This document shows, one piece after another, positions 1 to 11,202 of a stretch of DNA of 64,000 nt (positions are counted from its first letter, which is position 1; each line of letters opens with the position of its first letter). The translations under genes and the position numbers were made by a program. Source of the DNA: Leptasterias polaris. Its lineage: Eukaryota; Echinodermata; Asteroidea; Forcipulatida; Asteriidae. The notes below the pieces were generated by a model. That model worked only from the letters and a program-made list of their open reading frames with translations, had not been told where the DNA came from and did no database searches. The stretch lies in NCBI GenBank assembly GCA_037783415.1, contig JAZGTN010000098.1:1488001-1552000 (forward strand). Reading direction: 5' to 3'.

Positions 1-853
1 AACTGAGGCAATTTGAGCCTCTGTAGACACTAAGGCTGTTGAAATATTACGGATATATCTAACGGCCTCAAAATGTCACGCAGTTGGTTCCCATTTATGA
101 GGGAAGCACTCTGTATGCTCAAAGGTATTTTTCTTTAGAGTTTTTCAGGGCAGCTCAAGGAAGGGTGTTCTCCTTTTGAGATGGGACGGGGGAAATTGTT
201 TGCTGTATCGAGGATGCGACGCCTGTGTTATGGGCCGTAGTTAATTACTGTATTAAGGAGAGAGGTCAAGCTTACCAAGGTCTCTAGAGCAATGTCCTTT
301 GTGAAGGAAGGTGGGGGTATTTTGTTTGCTTGACCTAGTTTCACAAGCTGGTTGAAAACCACGTGTATTCTTGTCTCTGATCTTCCACATCATTTAGCAG
401 TGTTCCAGAAAACCAAGTTTTTGAAAAATGTACACAAATGCTGAATCAAGTTTATACTGGTTTTACTTTAGAAACAGGTAAAATAAAACATTTACTTTCA
501 CTCCAATTGTAGGTGAAATTTGGACAAATGAATGCCTTCAAATAATGTGGCCAAATTGACCAGCACTTGACCGAAGGTGTGCATCACCTTGTTAGCTTTC
601 AATTCGATCTGACCTGATTTTTTTGGGACAGATTTGCCTTGGTTTCTGTTTCAGTTTTGAAACAAGGTTCAAATTGGCAATTTCCTTTGCTACCTCATAT
701 CTACATGTATTTGCGTGGGATTGAGACAAGAGTTGTTCGCAAGCAGCACATTACTGACTGGAAGCATCCTGTGCATGAAGGAAGTTCAAGTGTGAAGTTT
801 GAGAGAACCCTAACTCCCTGCAATTTTTTTGTTTTTTAGAAAAGGGTTTATTC
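1..853. other. upstream intronic sequence, nothing recognised
   Basis: AT-rich sequence with no exon, RNA gene or repeat I can name. A 66-codon open frame at 639-839 has no recognisable composition or motif and is treated as chance. It is presumably part of the intron before plexin exon 1. Confidence 0.5.
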
Positions 854-1270
854 CGGCTAGACTACTGCAACTCTTTTCTAAATGGTATAGCTGAAGGTTA
901 AAAAACATAGACTTCAAAAACTCCAAAACCGTGCTGCTTGACTCATTTTTGCAGCCAATTGCTCTGTTGATAGCATTTCTCTAATCACAAATGTTCACTA
1001 GTTACCCTTCCAGCAGCCTTTCATTCAAAGTCCTATTAATGGTATACGAGTGCATACATGGTATCGCTCCTCGGTACTTATGTGATCTTCTCACTTTGTA
1101 TCAACACAAGGCCTTTTAAAGACAATCAAGTTCCAAATCCCTCTGTGATTTCCTCGGCCCAAAACTGTGAGAAATAAAGTCTTAAGATTAAAAATAGTTT
1201 TCATGGTTAACCCATGACAGACAGTGGAATAATAGGCTATCTGTGTCTTGGTGACAGTAAAAGCACTGAG
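854..1270 (+). mobile_element. decayed CR1/L2-like LINE fragment (reverse transcriptase C-terminal part)
   Basis: Translating with frameshifts gives RLDYCNSFLNGIAEG from 854, a K-LQ-NRAA-like piece, then FKVLLMVYECIHGIAPRYL and CDLLTLYQ. These match the order of motifs after the catalytic core in CR1/L2-clade non-LTR retrotransposons (RLDYCNSLL, LQ..QN.AAR, K.LL..Y..LHG.AP.YL..LL). Stops and frameshifts show it is dead. It is 5'-truncated, as usual for LINEs. Confidence 0.8.
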
Positions 1271-2123
1271 TGACATTTCAGGAAGTTAGTTTATTCTATT
1301 ATTTTATGAATACAGATGTTATCCAATTTACTTGAAAGTCATTTCACTAATTGGGTATATCCTGTAAAGTAATCGGGTCAAATATTAAAATCTCATTTTC
1401 CGTTGGTCCAAGTTCCTGAGAGTTCATCAAACTGTCAAGTTTACAGTCTGCAAATGTTTCTAGTTCATTGAAATTGAAATGTTACAATGCAGTCATTATC
1501 AAAGACACATAGGTACAGATCAAAGATATTTTCACTTGATTTTCAAAAAGTTCTGGAAAAGAAACATCCTTCATACAAGAAGAGACTAGTTTAAGAGACA
1601 CAAACGAGGCGTATAGGAAGAGACACGAACAAGGCGTATACTCGGATTTACTAAATAGGAAATGACATTTGATTAAAACAACGGGTCATTGTATGATGAC
1701 TTCCTTTTGGGTTGGGAATAGCCACAGCAGATGTGTTCTCAATATCAGTGAATCATGACCAATGAGTGCTTGTTATTACCCAATGACAGTGCTGTACTTT
1801 TCCTTATATTGGATTTACAAACTCCCATATAAACTAGGTCAATGCCATCTGGTTATTGCTAACTCAAGATAGCTGATGAGTGCTGCAGTATAGATGAGTG
1901 CTGCAGTATGCATGTAATAGTTGGAGTTAGTTTTTTAAAGTCCCCCTTTTCACTTCTTATTATTGTATTTGTTTACTTCTGAAGACAATCAGATCATACT
2001 GATGGACATGAGTTGTTGTCAGAATCACCATAACTCATGAAATAGATTGTTGTATAGACTGTGCAAGTCTCACGCGAATCCGTTCGAACATTGGGACACG
2101 TTAAAGTGCCCAAGTTTGTTTCC
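1271..2123. other. intronic sequence, no gene seen
   Basis: No exon is recognised. A small direct duplication (GATGAGTGCTGCAGTAT, twice near 1875-1910) is visible. At 1979 a stretch CTGAAGACAATCAGATCATA resembles the CTGAAGATGATCAGAGCATA motif at 11609, so both may be ends of one dispersed element. Confidence 0.45.
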
Positions 2124-2494
2124 TTCATCAATTAGCCTTTTGTCAAGGCCATCGTGGCTTGGACAGCTTTGTAAACAGTGGAGCGACTTGAACGGGAGAC
2201 CACGCGCGCGAGCCGAGTGGCGAAGCCACGAGGGCCTTTTCCAACTTGTTTGCGGTTTTGTTAATGAATTATTCATGAAGTATGAAACGTGCGTTATGCA
2301 CTTCTGATTGGTTTGGACTTTTGCTACCGTTTCGGGTAGCAAAAGTCGAGATTATAAAGAAACACATTAGAAACTGCAAACAAGTTGGAAAAGGCCCTCG
2401 TGGCTTCGCCACTCGCGTGCGTGGTCTCCCATTTCAGTCGCTTGGGATCGCGGCTCCAAGCCACGAAGGCCTTGACAAAAGGCTATTCATCAAT
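2124..2494. mobile_element. fold-back DNA transposon (MULE-like) with 9-bp target duplication
   Basis: The element is 2133-2485 (353 bp) and begins TAGCCTTTTGTCAAGGCC. Its right half is nearly the reverse complement of its left half: a long stretch including GGCGAAGCCACGAGGGCC on the left returns as GGCCCTCGTGGCTTCGCC on the right. Both sides carry the identical 9-bp TTCATCAAT (2124-2132 and 2486-2494). Long terminal inverted repeats plus a 9-bp duplication are typical of Mutator-like elements. No transposase is present, so it is non-autonomous. Confidence 0.82.
2318..2349. repeat. perfect hairpin near the centre of the fold-back element
   Basis: GACTTTTGCTACC and its reverse complement GGTAGCAAAAGTC are separated by a few bases. 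This makes a tight stem-loop near the middle of the larger palindrome. Confidence 0.8.
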
Positions 2495-3699
2495 GTACGT
2501 GGAACCAAAGTGGTCCCAAATGTTTTTGAATACGTGCAAAACTTGCATGATCTATTGTGTCAGTGCAAACCTCAGTTACTACTTAGAGCACTAACATGAT
2601 TGCTTCCACACAGCTTCACAATTTATAACTCAATAGTTTCTACATTCATTTAGTTGCAGTTCTTCGAGTTCAAGCTCTAAATTAAGCTATCGGACTCGGG
2701 GCACAAGTCCACTTTTACTTTTCTTAAATTAATAAACAATTATAAGTCTGTGATGAAAATCGTTCATTATACAGCAAGAGAAGCGTGTGTTAGCAGCAAC
2801 ATTGAAAGCGAAGACAAAAAAGAGATTGAAATTCACATTAGCGCTCGCATGCCATCCCTGACATCCATGACATTTTTACATCATGTTTAAAAAATTAGTG
2901 CTCAACTGAAAGTACATGCATGCGTCCTAATACCAACTCTAACATCGAGCATATAAACAGAATGTACAGTATAGCACTCTGAGGTCATGGCTAAACTGAA
3001 GAAATCATCAAAGACACAGAAGAAATCCTGATAGTTCAATGATTTATCCAGTGCAGTTACCATCAAAGTGATTGAAACTAGAAATAACATAACAGATGTA
3101 TAAAACCACGATCAAACTTGCAGTATCCATTATCTGGATATCTATTTCTGGATGACTCATCAGCCGGGCACGATACCATTAATTTTTGTCTTGCAAGTGG
3201 CTATTAAATCATTTGTCGGAAGTTATTTTTAACATTCCCACACAGTTCTCGTCTGTAGTTTATGCGTGACGCAAACACATATTTTAGTTGTGTATATAAG
3301 TTTTTTTTTTTTTCCAGGGGAGGACATAGTGGTTTTTTTTACAAGAGATTACTGTGGAGTATGCCACATGTATAACCAGTCGATCGTTTGCAATGATTGT
3401 TTTACAAACTTGACAATTTGTTTCTCTTTCATGGTTTATTTTTTTCCTCCCTTTAAATTTGGCTCCTTGCACAAAGTGTTAGAAACTGATTAATGTGGTG
3501 TAACTTAAAGCTAAGCAACAAGTTTAGAAGGAAATTCCAGATTAGGAATTGGGGGAATTGAAGCGGGGACAGCTGGATGTAAAGTGCATATTGGGCTGAT
3601 AGGATAATTGACTGCTAAGAAGGCCTAATTAGATATATTTGACTGTTGATGTTTGGGCTTAAGAAGCTTGCTTCCTTGGATATGACCTTTAATCTTGCG
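2495..3699. other. intronic sequence, no gene seen
   Basis: AT-rich, without an exon that fits the plexin frame. A 75-codon open frame at 3266-3493 includes a T-rich tract and has no known motif. Confidence 0.45.
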
Positions 3700-4110
3700 C
3701 TGTCCATCCTCTTTTATTTTATTTATTTCTTGTTCACTGACCTTTACTCTCTGGCTCTCTGACCTTTACTCTCAGACTCTCTGACCATTGCTCTCAGACT
3801 TTCTGACCTTTACTCTCTGACTCTCTGACCTTTACTCTCTGGCTCTCCACCCTCTTTTAATTTCTTCATTTCTGCATTAACCTTTACTCTCCGACTCTCT
3901 GACCTTTACTCAGACTTTCTGACCTATTCTCAGACTTTCTGACCTTTACTCTCTGACTCTCTGACCTTTACTCTCTGGCTCTCCACCCTCTTTTAATTTC
4001 TTCATTTCTGCATTGACCTTGACTCTCTGACTCTCTGACCTATATTCAGACTTTCTGACCTTTACTCTCAGACTATTTGACCTTTACTCTCTGGCTGTGA
4101 ATTTTCGTTC
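3700..4110. repeat. CT-rich imperfect tandem repeat
   Basis: Repeated variants of CTGACCTTTACTCTC and GACTCTCTGACC with a variable period of about 20-22 bp. They include two copies of a longer block with CCACCCTCTTTTAATTTC (near 3846 and 3982). It is a strongly strand-asymmetric pyrimidine tract (C/T on +). Confidence 0.75.
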
Positions 4111-4978
4111 ATTGATCCCTCTTCCACTGGCTGGCAAGAGGTCTCTTCAAAAATAAACATTGAGGATTTTGTTGTTTAGGGTTTTTTTAAACGGTAAATG
4201 TAAGTATTTCGGTTCCAAACTAAATCTTGGCAATACAAAGTATTTATTGATAACCCCTCATTTGTGATCAATATTTTAACACTATTCTTCAAACCATAGA
4301 GCGAGGTCCAAACTAACTTCAAGCTTTGTTTATACTTTGATAGCACAATGTTGTTCAAGTTTTAATTGGTACACATTATTAATTCAAATTGTTCTCCTAA
4401 ACTGTGAAAGGTTTTAAGTATACATGGTTACGATGATAGAATACTTACTGATGAACACCAACAACTGGTTCAAAAGAATAAAAGTTAAGTCAGTTTGACC
4501 CCTTGCTCTATGGTCTGGCTGGCTTGTTTCATGACAGGGATCCCCTCCCAAGAAGGGGGATTTGTTTCATCAACAGAAAGAAAGAAATTCAATTCAATGA
4601 CAATTGAAATTAGATCAAGTATGAACGTTAGTGTTAAGTTTGACAGGTTTTCTGCAGTGGCTTGGTGTATAATAAATGCAGTCAAGTCAGAAACTCCTGA
4701 TCCAAGTTGCACTTATCCTTGTAATAGCCGACGTTTCTGGTTGCAGATTTGAAGACAGTATATTTTTATATTGAAGCAGCTCTTAAATCACTGCTATTCA
4801 AACCTCCTATTGACAGTCTTATTCTAAATTTCAAATCTACTCTCACTTGTCTATTCTAGATATTTATTTTGTGTATTGTCCACAGCGGATATTTCTTCAA
4901 TGTAGCTATTCTATAGGCAATGATTGATGGATCACTAGTAGATAGCCACTGACTAATTCTGGTTATTTCTGTCGACAG
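4111..4978. other. intronic sequence before exon 1
   Basis: No exon is recognised. An 85-codon frame at 4495-4752 lacks PSI/IPT patterns and has no suitable acceptor/donor pair. The pyrimidine-rich stretch and TCGACAG before 4979 are the acceptor of exon 1. Confidence 0.45.
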
Positions 4979-5148
4979 TTAATTTGTACAAGTGCAATGT
5001 GAAACGCCCCAACTGTGGCATTTGCCTGGCAGGGAATGATAAGTACCAGTGTGGATGGTGCAGTACTGGTGTGTGTACCTTGCAGACGCAGTGTGGTGAT
5101 AACTGGCTCAATGGAGATGCACTCTGTACAGATGCCAGCATTACCAAA
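4979..5148 (+). CDS. PLXNA: plexin exon 1 of window: PSI domain 3
   Basis: The acceptor is GTCGACAG and the donor GTAAGA. The first two bases finish a codon begun in an upstream exon (phase 1); the exon ends in phase 0. The 56 full codons start NLYKCNVKRPNCGICL and hold eight cysteines with the CGWC core typical of PSI (plexin-semaphorin-integrin) domains, small disulfide-rich linkers in the receptor stalk. The next exon starts an IPT domain, so this is PSI3, the PSI that precedes the membrane-proximal IPT run. The upstream partner exon was not recognised in 1-4978. Confidence 0.93.
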
Positions 5149-5330
5149 GTAAGAATCATTAATGGGGTATGATATGGTGTTGAAATGGTTGGTTAGTTTG
5201 ATCCATAATCTTTGAGTATTTTGTGCTTGGTTGTGCCTGTGTCCTTTACTGGGTTACCTCTAAGCCAGCTTTGGACAAATACAGTTAATATCACATGATG
5301 AGTCCGTATGGACATACTTATCAAAGTAAC

Positions 5331-5507
5331 AATAGACCTTATGCATATGACGTCATTTGAGTAGGACGCCCTCACCTAGAGGTCAAAAGGAAGATGTTCA
5401 TTGGCCAGTCCTGTGCGCCGCGCGTACTAATCAGCGCGTTTCCATTGTTTCATCATCAGTTTACCTCTAAGATGGCGGCTTGGTGACGTCAATGCATAAG
5501 GTCTATT
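5331..5507. mobile_element. 177-bp MITE carrying two CRE palindromes and a YY1-type motif
   Basis: It starts AATAGACCTTATGCATATGA and ends with the near reverse complement, TCAATGCATAAGGTCTATT. TGACGTCA, the full CREB/ATF palindrome, occurs in each terminal repeat (5348-5355 and 5484-5491). AAGATGGCGGC, the YY1 consensus, lies at 5469-5479. TA flanks both ends of the GACC core, so a TA-inserting family is possible but unproven. It lies in intron 1. Confidence 0.8.
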
Positions 5508-6345
5508 AGGAAATCTGCACCCATGAATTGGTTCACATCCAATCAATTCACTTGGCATTCTACATGCTTTAACCTAAATTGCCATTTACTACTGAAAGGT
5601 TCGTATCTCCAGACAGATATATTGTGTTGTAAAACCAGATGGGGAAAAAAAAAATAAGTGTTGGATGTTTTCATCGATAACAAAGAAACCTCGGGAACAA
5701 ATTAGCATTTTGGGTAACGGAGTAAGAAGTACATGCATCATTAGTGCTGAAAAACAAATGAGAAGAAGTGAAGGATTTCCTTAGAGAAAATCAAGAGGAT
5801 TTGAACTTATCAACAAATACACCGTATTTACTTAATCGACCTAATACACGTATTGTTGGTATCTTGGCATCATTTGGTTTGTTTGCGGTCACATAGTTTT
5901 AATGAGATACAGAATTTTTGCAGTTTGAAAAACTTGTGCAGTGTCAAATTGTTATTATTATTAACGGCCATTTGTGGTGATACAGCGTTTGGGCATTGAC
6001 ATACAGATTTTGCCTTGACTGTATTTAAGCAAAGAAAGTTGCCCCTATCTAGCAGCATCTGGTTTCCTAGGATTACTGAACACTTAAACTACTTCACTGA
6101 TAAGATTTGGTTTTGCCAGAGCTGTGCAGAACTTAATCAATCAAACTTGTTGGGGAGGGAAGGGGGCAGCCACGTTATAGTTTAATCCTTTGCCGACGTT
6201 TGTGTTGTCTTATGGTATATTATTAATAGATGGAAACCTTTGAAGAAAACATTAGAGAATCTAAATGCAGAATCCTGGAATGTTGAGGAGGTACCAGGAA
6301 ATACTGGTACCCATTGATGACAACTGCTTTTTATTTAATTGATGT
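5508..6345. other. intron 1 sequence, nothing recognised
   Basis: AT-rich intronic DNA without recognisable repeats or open frames. Confidence 0.45.
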
Positions 6346-6565
6346 CAGGGTTCTCCTCATGCACAAGCTAGCGTATTGGGCCGATACGCGGTAATGGCAT
6401 GCCGATACCTGCAAATCTCAACCGACAACAAATGAAAAGAAAACCATAAAGAATGCGCCAGATTGCATAGTAGGGCTTTTAAAACCAAGATAAAAACCAG
6501 GTAGAAAACATTCCAAAGGGTCCAGAATGCCCCACAGCTTTGAAAAAATCCCCGGGAGAACCCTG
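6346..6565. mobile_element. TIR element, family A copy 1
   Basis: The ends are CAGGGTTCTCC and GGAGAACCCTG, an exact 11-bp inverted repeat. Inside are CTCATGCAC, a CGATACGCG stretch, TAGGGCTTTTAAAACCAAG and GTAGAAAACATTCCAAAG. All of these recur in the same order at 9339-9822. No clear target-site duplication is seen. Confidence 0.72.
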
Positions 6566-6736
6566 GGCGCGATATGACGTCGAGGATGAACAACAGTGTT
6601 AGTTTCACCCTTACACCAATGTGTGATATGCACTGTATACTCGGGACTTCTACCCTGAATGGATTTTGTTAGCCAGTATTTACACCACAGTACAGATGTT
6701 CACATGTATACATGTTTGATATCTTTTTTGATGTAG

Positions 6737-6885
6737 TTTGAGCCGATGAGTGGGTACATCGAAGGGGATACAGAACTAACTATTACAGGTATCAACCTGG
6801 GCCTGAGAGTTGAGAATATAGTCAGTGTCACGGTGGCAGGTATTGAATGTTCAGCACAAGCGAGAGACTACATAATAGCGACACA
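6737..6885 (+). CDS. PLXNA: plexin exon 2: first half of IPT domain 3
   Basis: The acceptor is TTGATGTAG and the donor GTAAGTA; the exon enters in phase 0 and leaves with two bases of a split codon. It encodes FEPMSGYIEGDTELTITG followed by INLGLRVENIVSVTVAG. This is the usual IPT/TIG opening: P..G...GGT/DT-like turn, TITG strand, then the NLG loop. IPT domains are Ig-like folds forming the rod-like plexin ectodomain. Two cysteines, one visible as IECSAQ, fit the family. Confidence 0.93.
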
Positions 6886-7755
6886 GTAAGTAGGACACTA
6901 TTCCCTTCAAATATATCTTGGTTGACCTCTTGTCGCCGAATTAGTTTTCAGAAAAAAATATATATATATAACATTGTTACAACGAAACCATGACTTAACC
7001 ATTTAAAGACAACAAGCGCTCTCCGTAAAATGAACCTTGATGAACCAGTATGTTGAGAAATACTTACCGTTTAGGCCCAAAGAGGTGTTACTTAAAACCT
7101 TTTCTCATCTATTTGATGAGTGGGTTTTGAGGTTTGGCGGGAATTGCTTTGGGTTTGGCATGTACATGTAGAGTCACATTTTTTTTTTATTTTTTTTTTC
7201 CAATTTTCTTTTTTAACATATATATTTTTGACCGAGGTTCACAAGCCTGTGCACAGAAGAAGGCAGTCACTTAGTGCTCAGTACCATTGACATCTTCTCT
7301 CTGATTCTTAGAACTTATGATGAATGATAATTAGATAATGGTAACCTTGCACCTATTTCAACATTGGAACCTGTTAAGTTGCACATTTTGTTTCCCCTTC
7401 ACACATTAAACCCAAGGTTCTCCTAATGTTTGAACACACACATGACTCAATCAAGTAGGGTTTGCGGTGACACCATGTGCCTTGTGGTGGTTCTGAGAAG
7501 AACCGGGGGTTTGACAACTCAAAGTTTCGATCTGTATACTCTGAAGAATGCTGGACTCTGTTGCTGCATGCTGCCTAAGTGCCACCCAAGAGATTAAGTG
7601 TAGGTGGGCTTGGCTCTATGGTGCAATAAGGCGGGAACCGAAACAGGATAAGCTGGGCTTAGCTCAGTGAAAACAGTATTTTCTGTTGCTGTACCTTCCC
7701 TTAAAGAATTTTTTCACCAAAGTTGAGGAGAATTTTCTGATTTTGCCCATGGCAG
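6886..7755. other. intron 2, no gene or clear repeat
   Basis: Contains a short AT microsatellite (about 6958-6970) and T-rich runs near 7180-7230. Nothing else is recognised. Confidence 0.5.
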
Positions 7756-7876
7756 AGTGATATGTTACACTCGTCGGACTGAGAAGGCAGCTAAGGGACC
7801 GATTAAGGTTGTTATCAGAGGGGGTAATGGAACAGACACAGTCACTGCAGAATCTACTACAGACTTCAGATATGTG
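7756..7876 (+). CDS. PLXNA: plexin exon 3: second half of IPT domain 3
   Basis: The acceptor is CATGGCAG and the donor GTAAGTA. One base completes the split codon CA|A (Q), followed by VICYTRRTEKAAKGPIKVVI and ending TTDFRYV. The I-C motif and the closing F-x-Y strand match the C-terminal half of plexin IPT domains. The exon ends in phase 0. Confidence 0.92.
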
Positions 7877-8675
7877 GTAAGTACATCAAACACGTACACA
7901 GGGTTTTCCCCTCACTGTTTTAGTGATTGGCCTGCTGGTAACTAACCAGTAAGCTAATTCTTACTCAAGTCATTTTTTTTTTTTCATACAAAATCTGGAT
8001 GTTTTCAACACTGAGCTAGCTAGCCGGACCACTAGGAGTGATATTGGCTGGTCCTCGGGTGTTTGTTAACTGGCATTTGGCCAACAGACCACTGTTAACG
8101 GAGAACTGATATATAATCTGGTACAGATTCATGTCATGTCAAATGTTCAGCTGAAGCTAGGCACAGAAAGTGTCCATCTGAAACCTCCACAATGGAGAAT
8201 GTTTGATAACGAATGACACTTGCAACAATCATCAGTCATTGCTGGTTACTTGGTGTGAGGATGCCCATCCTAGACACCCACTTTGCCACGCCCTTCCAGG
8301 TGTTTGATAGCTTGTCTACCCATTGACACGGAGGACGGTAATGAAAGGGATCAAGGTAAACTGACAAACTGAGAAAAACCTTGGTTTGATTTAATGTGCA
8401 AAGTCAGGCATATTGCTTATATACATGTTAGTTCAAAAAAATGGTAGTGCAAATCGCCACTGTTTTTACGAAGAGGCACTTTAAAAAAAATCATACATTT
8501 TGGCAAATCGGTGTTTCTGCACATTTTTGATGTTATCATTATTGACATCAACAAAGAGTAGTCCTTGATTTATTGGGTCAACAGCGTGTGTCTTTGAGTT
8601 ATATATTGACCCTTATTTTCAATATCACTCAAGAAAGACAGAATGGATTGTCCTAAAACTTTATTTGTAGCTTAA
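7877..8675. other. intron 3, first part, nothing recognised
   Basis: No open frame of interest and no repeat that I can link to another copy in the window. Confidence 0.4.
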
Positions 8676-8860
8676 AGATCGGGTTATAGTTTGGTTTTTG
8701 TCAGCGTAATGATGATTTATTGGCATTTTATCAAGAAAGATACAATGAAAGTCACCTGTGGAAGAAAACCTGTGTTGAAAAAAAGAAGCAAAAGACTGTG
8801 ACAGTATTTTCACATGAACAGAATCCATCCACAGTTTAGCGAGGTGACAACGAGTACCAG
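8676..8860. repeat. dispersed repeat family B, copy 1
   Basis: Shares an ordered set of short blocks with 21511-21695: GGGTTATAGTTTGGTTTTTG versus GGGTCATAGATTGGTTTTTG, TTTTCACATGAACAGAATCC versus TTTTCACAAGAACGCCAAAT, and TTTAGCGAGGTGACA versus TTTAGTGAAGTGACA. The class is not identified. Confidence 0.6.
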
Positions 8861-9338
8861 CAGCAGCATCTCTAGCCACAGCATTCGGCAAACGGACACA
8901 TGCATGAATCTCCTCTCAGATTCAAATGGTTTTTATTGATTTTTAAATCAACGTGGGCATGTCAGATGAAATAACCATTACCATCTTTATAACAAGTAAG
9001 CTTTTGGATAGAGATTACACGATTTTTTCCTTCGGGGTCATTACCAAATGATGGCCTCACCTTTAAAAGTTCAAATAAGCGTGTCATGTAATTACTACCA
9101 GAAGCCCATAGGAATTGTTTTGAGCTCTTTGAAAAATGAATTTATTTGCTCTTGCCTTTCTTATGACTCGCAAAGACTCGTGGTCTTGGTACAATTATTT
9201 TTAACCGTCTTAAGAAATGCCTTTAAGTATTGAAATAAGCGATCTTTGTTAAAATTACACACTTGTGGATGCCGTCAGCTTTGGAGCTGAAAATCTTGCG
9301 TAAGCTGGAGAAGCGTGTGTGTGGGGGGGGGGAGAGGA
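8861..9338. other. intron 3 middle, nothing recognised
   Basis: No recognised exon or repeat. A G-run occurs at 9323-9332. Confidence 0.4.
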
Positions 9339-9822
9339 AGGGATCTCCCCATGCACTAGTGAGCGTATCTGCCCGATACGCGCAAATTTCAAGCGATATG
9401 CAAAACAAAAATTAACTTATTTTATTATTTGTTGTTGTATAATTTCACAAAAAACATCAAGCGAAAAACATATACAGGGATATGATTTCTCTGTTTTTTC
9501 CTGGAGATACTTTTTTTGCCACCCCCACCCCCCCCAAAAAATAGAGATTGTAGAGTAGGGCTTTTAAAACCAAAGATAAATGTTTATTAGTGGGCTTCGC
9601 GCTCGCAAGCTTTTGCGCTTTGCGCTTTTTCGCTTTGCGCTCACAGTTCAGTTTTTTGTTTTTTTCTAACAGCCTATCACATCCCTGCATATAGAACACT
9701 CCCCTGCATATAGAACACTCCAGGTTGCACAGTAAGGTTTTGAAAACCAAGTAGAAAACATTCCAAAGATGTTTTTTTATTTTTTTTATTCAGTTTTGAA
9801 AATACCTGGGGAGAACCCAGTA
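9339..9822. mobile_element. TIR element, family A copy 2 (expanded)
   Basis: Carries the family A blocks of 6346-6565 in the same order, ending GGGGAGAACCC, but is about twice as long. Additional GC-rich text, with TTTGCGCTTTGCGC-like short repeats near 9600-9640 and a duplicated CCTGCATATAGAACACTC (about 9685-9721), sits inside. The ends are less exact than in copy 1. Confidence 0.6.
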
Positions 9823-9873
9823 TGATGTAATGACTTACCAATAGGTGATGTGTTTTTCCCCCTCCACAATCAG

Positions 9874-10010
9874 ATACCCGAGTTGACTGGAGTGGAGCCT
9901 AAATTGGGACCACAGTCAGGGGGCACCAACATCACTATTGCTGGCCAAAACCTTGATGCTGGTAAGAGGGTTGTCACAGTCATTGAGGGACTTCCTTGTC
10001 AACAAATAAG
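9874..10010 (+). CDS. PLXNA: plexin exon 4: first half of IPT domain 4
   Basis: The acceptor is CCACAATCAG and the donor GTGAGC. The translation is IPELTGVEPKLGPQSGGTNI then TIAGQNLDAGKRVVTVIEG, ending LPCQQI with a split codon (phase 2). The P..GPQSGGT turn and TIAGQNLDAG are classic for this IPT domain in A-type plexins, where the vertebrate copy has a very similar GG-T-x-LNAG pattern. Confidence 0.94.
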
Positions 10011-10410
10011 GTGAGCTGAGCTTGGATTGCCAGATGAAGATGCATTAACTTTGCAGTCTATCGTCATGCTGGCCTAAATAGTATTTATTTATTTAATTAT
10101 ACAAAAATTTCTTATTTCAACTGGGTTGCCCATTCGGTGGTAACCACTGGTCTCCTATGGGTCCCAGCATGTACAGAGACAGAACAAAAATTAAACAGTA
10201 AATAAAGAACACAAACTGTTGACAATGTTATTTAAAAAATGCTTAGTAAAAATATAGATATCAAATCTAGGAAATACTAATCTGGTTTTTCCAGAGTATG
10301 ACCCTGCTAACCTTGGAGTTCTTTTAGACTACCACACATTTATTGTTCTAGTAAGCACATAATTCTGGTAAGCAGAACCTCAGGTTTTGGAGTTTAAGCC
10401 TGTGTAGAGC
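10011..10410. other. intron 4, first part, nothing recognised
   Basis: No exon or dispersed repeat with a second copy is recognised here. Confidence 0.4.
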
Positions 10411-10898
10411 AGGGCTCAATTTCGTAGAGCTGCTTAAGCACAAAAAGTACCTAACAGGCCTGTGAGATCTCCGCTTTAATTGTTTTTTGGGGTTTTTTTT
10501 CTCTTTTTTTCCCCCCCCCCCCTTTTTTTTTAAAATAACTTTTTGGCCTTATATCATGTATATATGCTTGGCAACAATAATGTACAACTACAATAATGTG
10601 AAATAAGCCTAGTTACTGGATCAATGGGGTGCCCCAATTAGACCAGCGTAAATGCGTTACGCGCGCTCACTTGACGTTCCACGATCATTCTTACATCATG
10701 TAGTGTTTCAGCTCTTTTTTTAGGGTCCACTCACAGGCCTGACCTAAGCATAACAAAATTATGCTTACCAGAATAAGGTTGCCAGCTAAACTACCATTTC
10801 ACATGTACAATTTGTGACTGGTACCCTGCTCATTTCTGCTTAGCAGACAATTGCTAAGCTATATTTTCTGCTTAAGCAGCTCTGTGAAATTGGGCCCT
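10411..10898. mobile_element. MITE family C copy 1 (AGGGCYCAATTTC ends), interrupted by another element
   Basis: The left end is AGGGCTCAATTTCGTAGAGC, and the right end is the reverse complement of AGGGCCCAATTTCACAGAGC. The inner TGCTTAAGCA is also shared by both ends. Internal blocks (GCTTACCAGAATAAGGTTGC) recur at 54586-54680 and, inverted, at 56308-56479. Removing the 287-bp insertion and its duplication leaves a compact element of about 195 bp. Confidence 0.78.
10449..10747. mobile_element. 287-bp TIR element with 6-bp target duplication, nested in MITE family C
   Basis: The element is 10455-10741 with ends CAGGCCTGTGAG and CTCACAGGCCTG (exact 12-bp inverted repeat). It is flanked by ACCTAA at 10449-10454 and 10742-10747. 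Inside are a T-rich and C-rich tract near 10490-10540. No coding capacity is seen. It belongs with three other elements here that have CAG..CTG ends and 6-bp duplications. Confidence 0.82.
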
Positions 10899-11202
10899 GG
10901 CCATAATAACTATTTGTTTTTGTTTGTTGGGTCTGTCCACACTAATGGGTACAAGAGTTCTATATTTGAAGATCATGATATAATAATGACATGAGTGTAG
11001 TATTTTATTGAGTCAAAAACACTAGAGGATTGCTCTTAAACAAAAATTCTGAATCTGTTTTTTGAGAAATTGCAGGTGATCATCTTGAAGATTGTAGCGT
11101 TCATTAGAGTGAATTTTTTTTTAAAACAAATCTGTAGGAATCACTGAAATGATTGGTTCACCCTGACTGTTGTCCCTTTACAATGTAACAGACCCTAAAT
11201 AA
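10899..11202. other. intron 4 sequence, nothing recognised
   Basis: Plain AT-rich intron sequence. Confidence 0.4.

Noticed and set aside
2047..2599. Several open frames of 69-105 codons on both strands
   Set aside because: They all lie in the palindromic fold-back element and mirror each other.
4495..4752. Candidate extra plexin exon upstream of exon 1
   Set aside because: The 85-codon frame has no IPT or PSI pattern, no good AG/GT boundaries, and is not in phase with exon 1.
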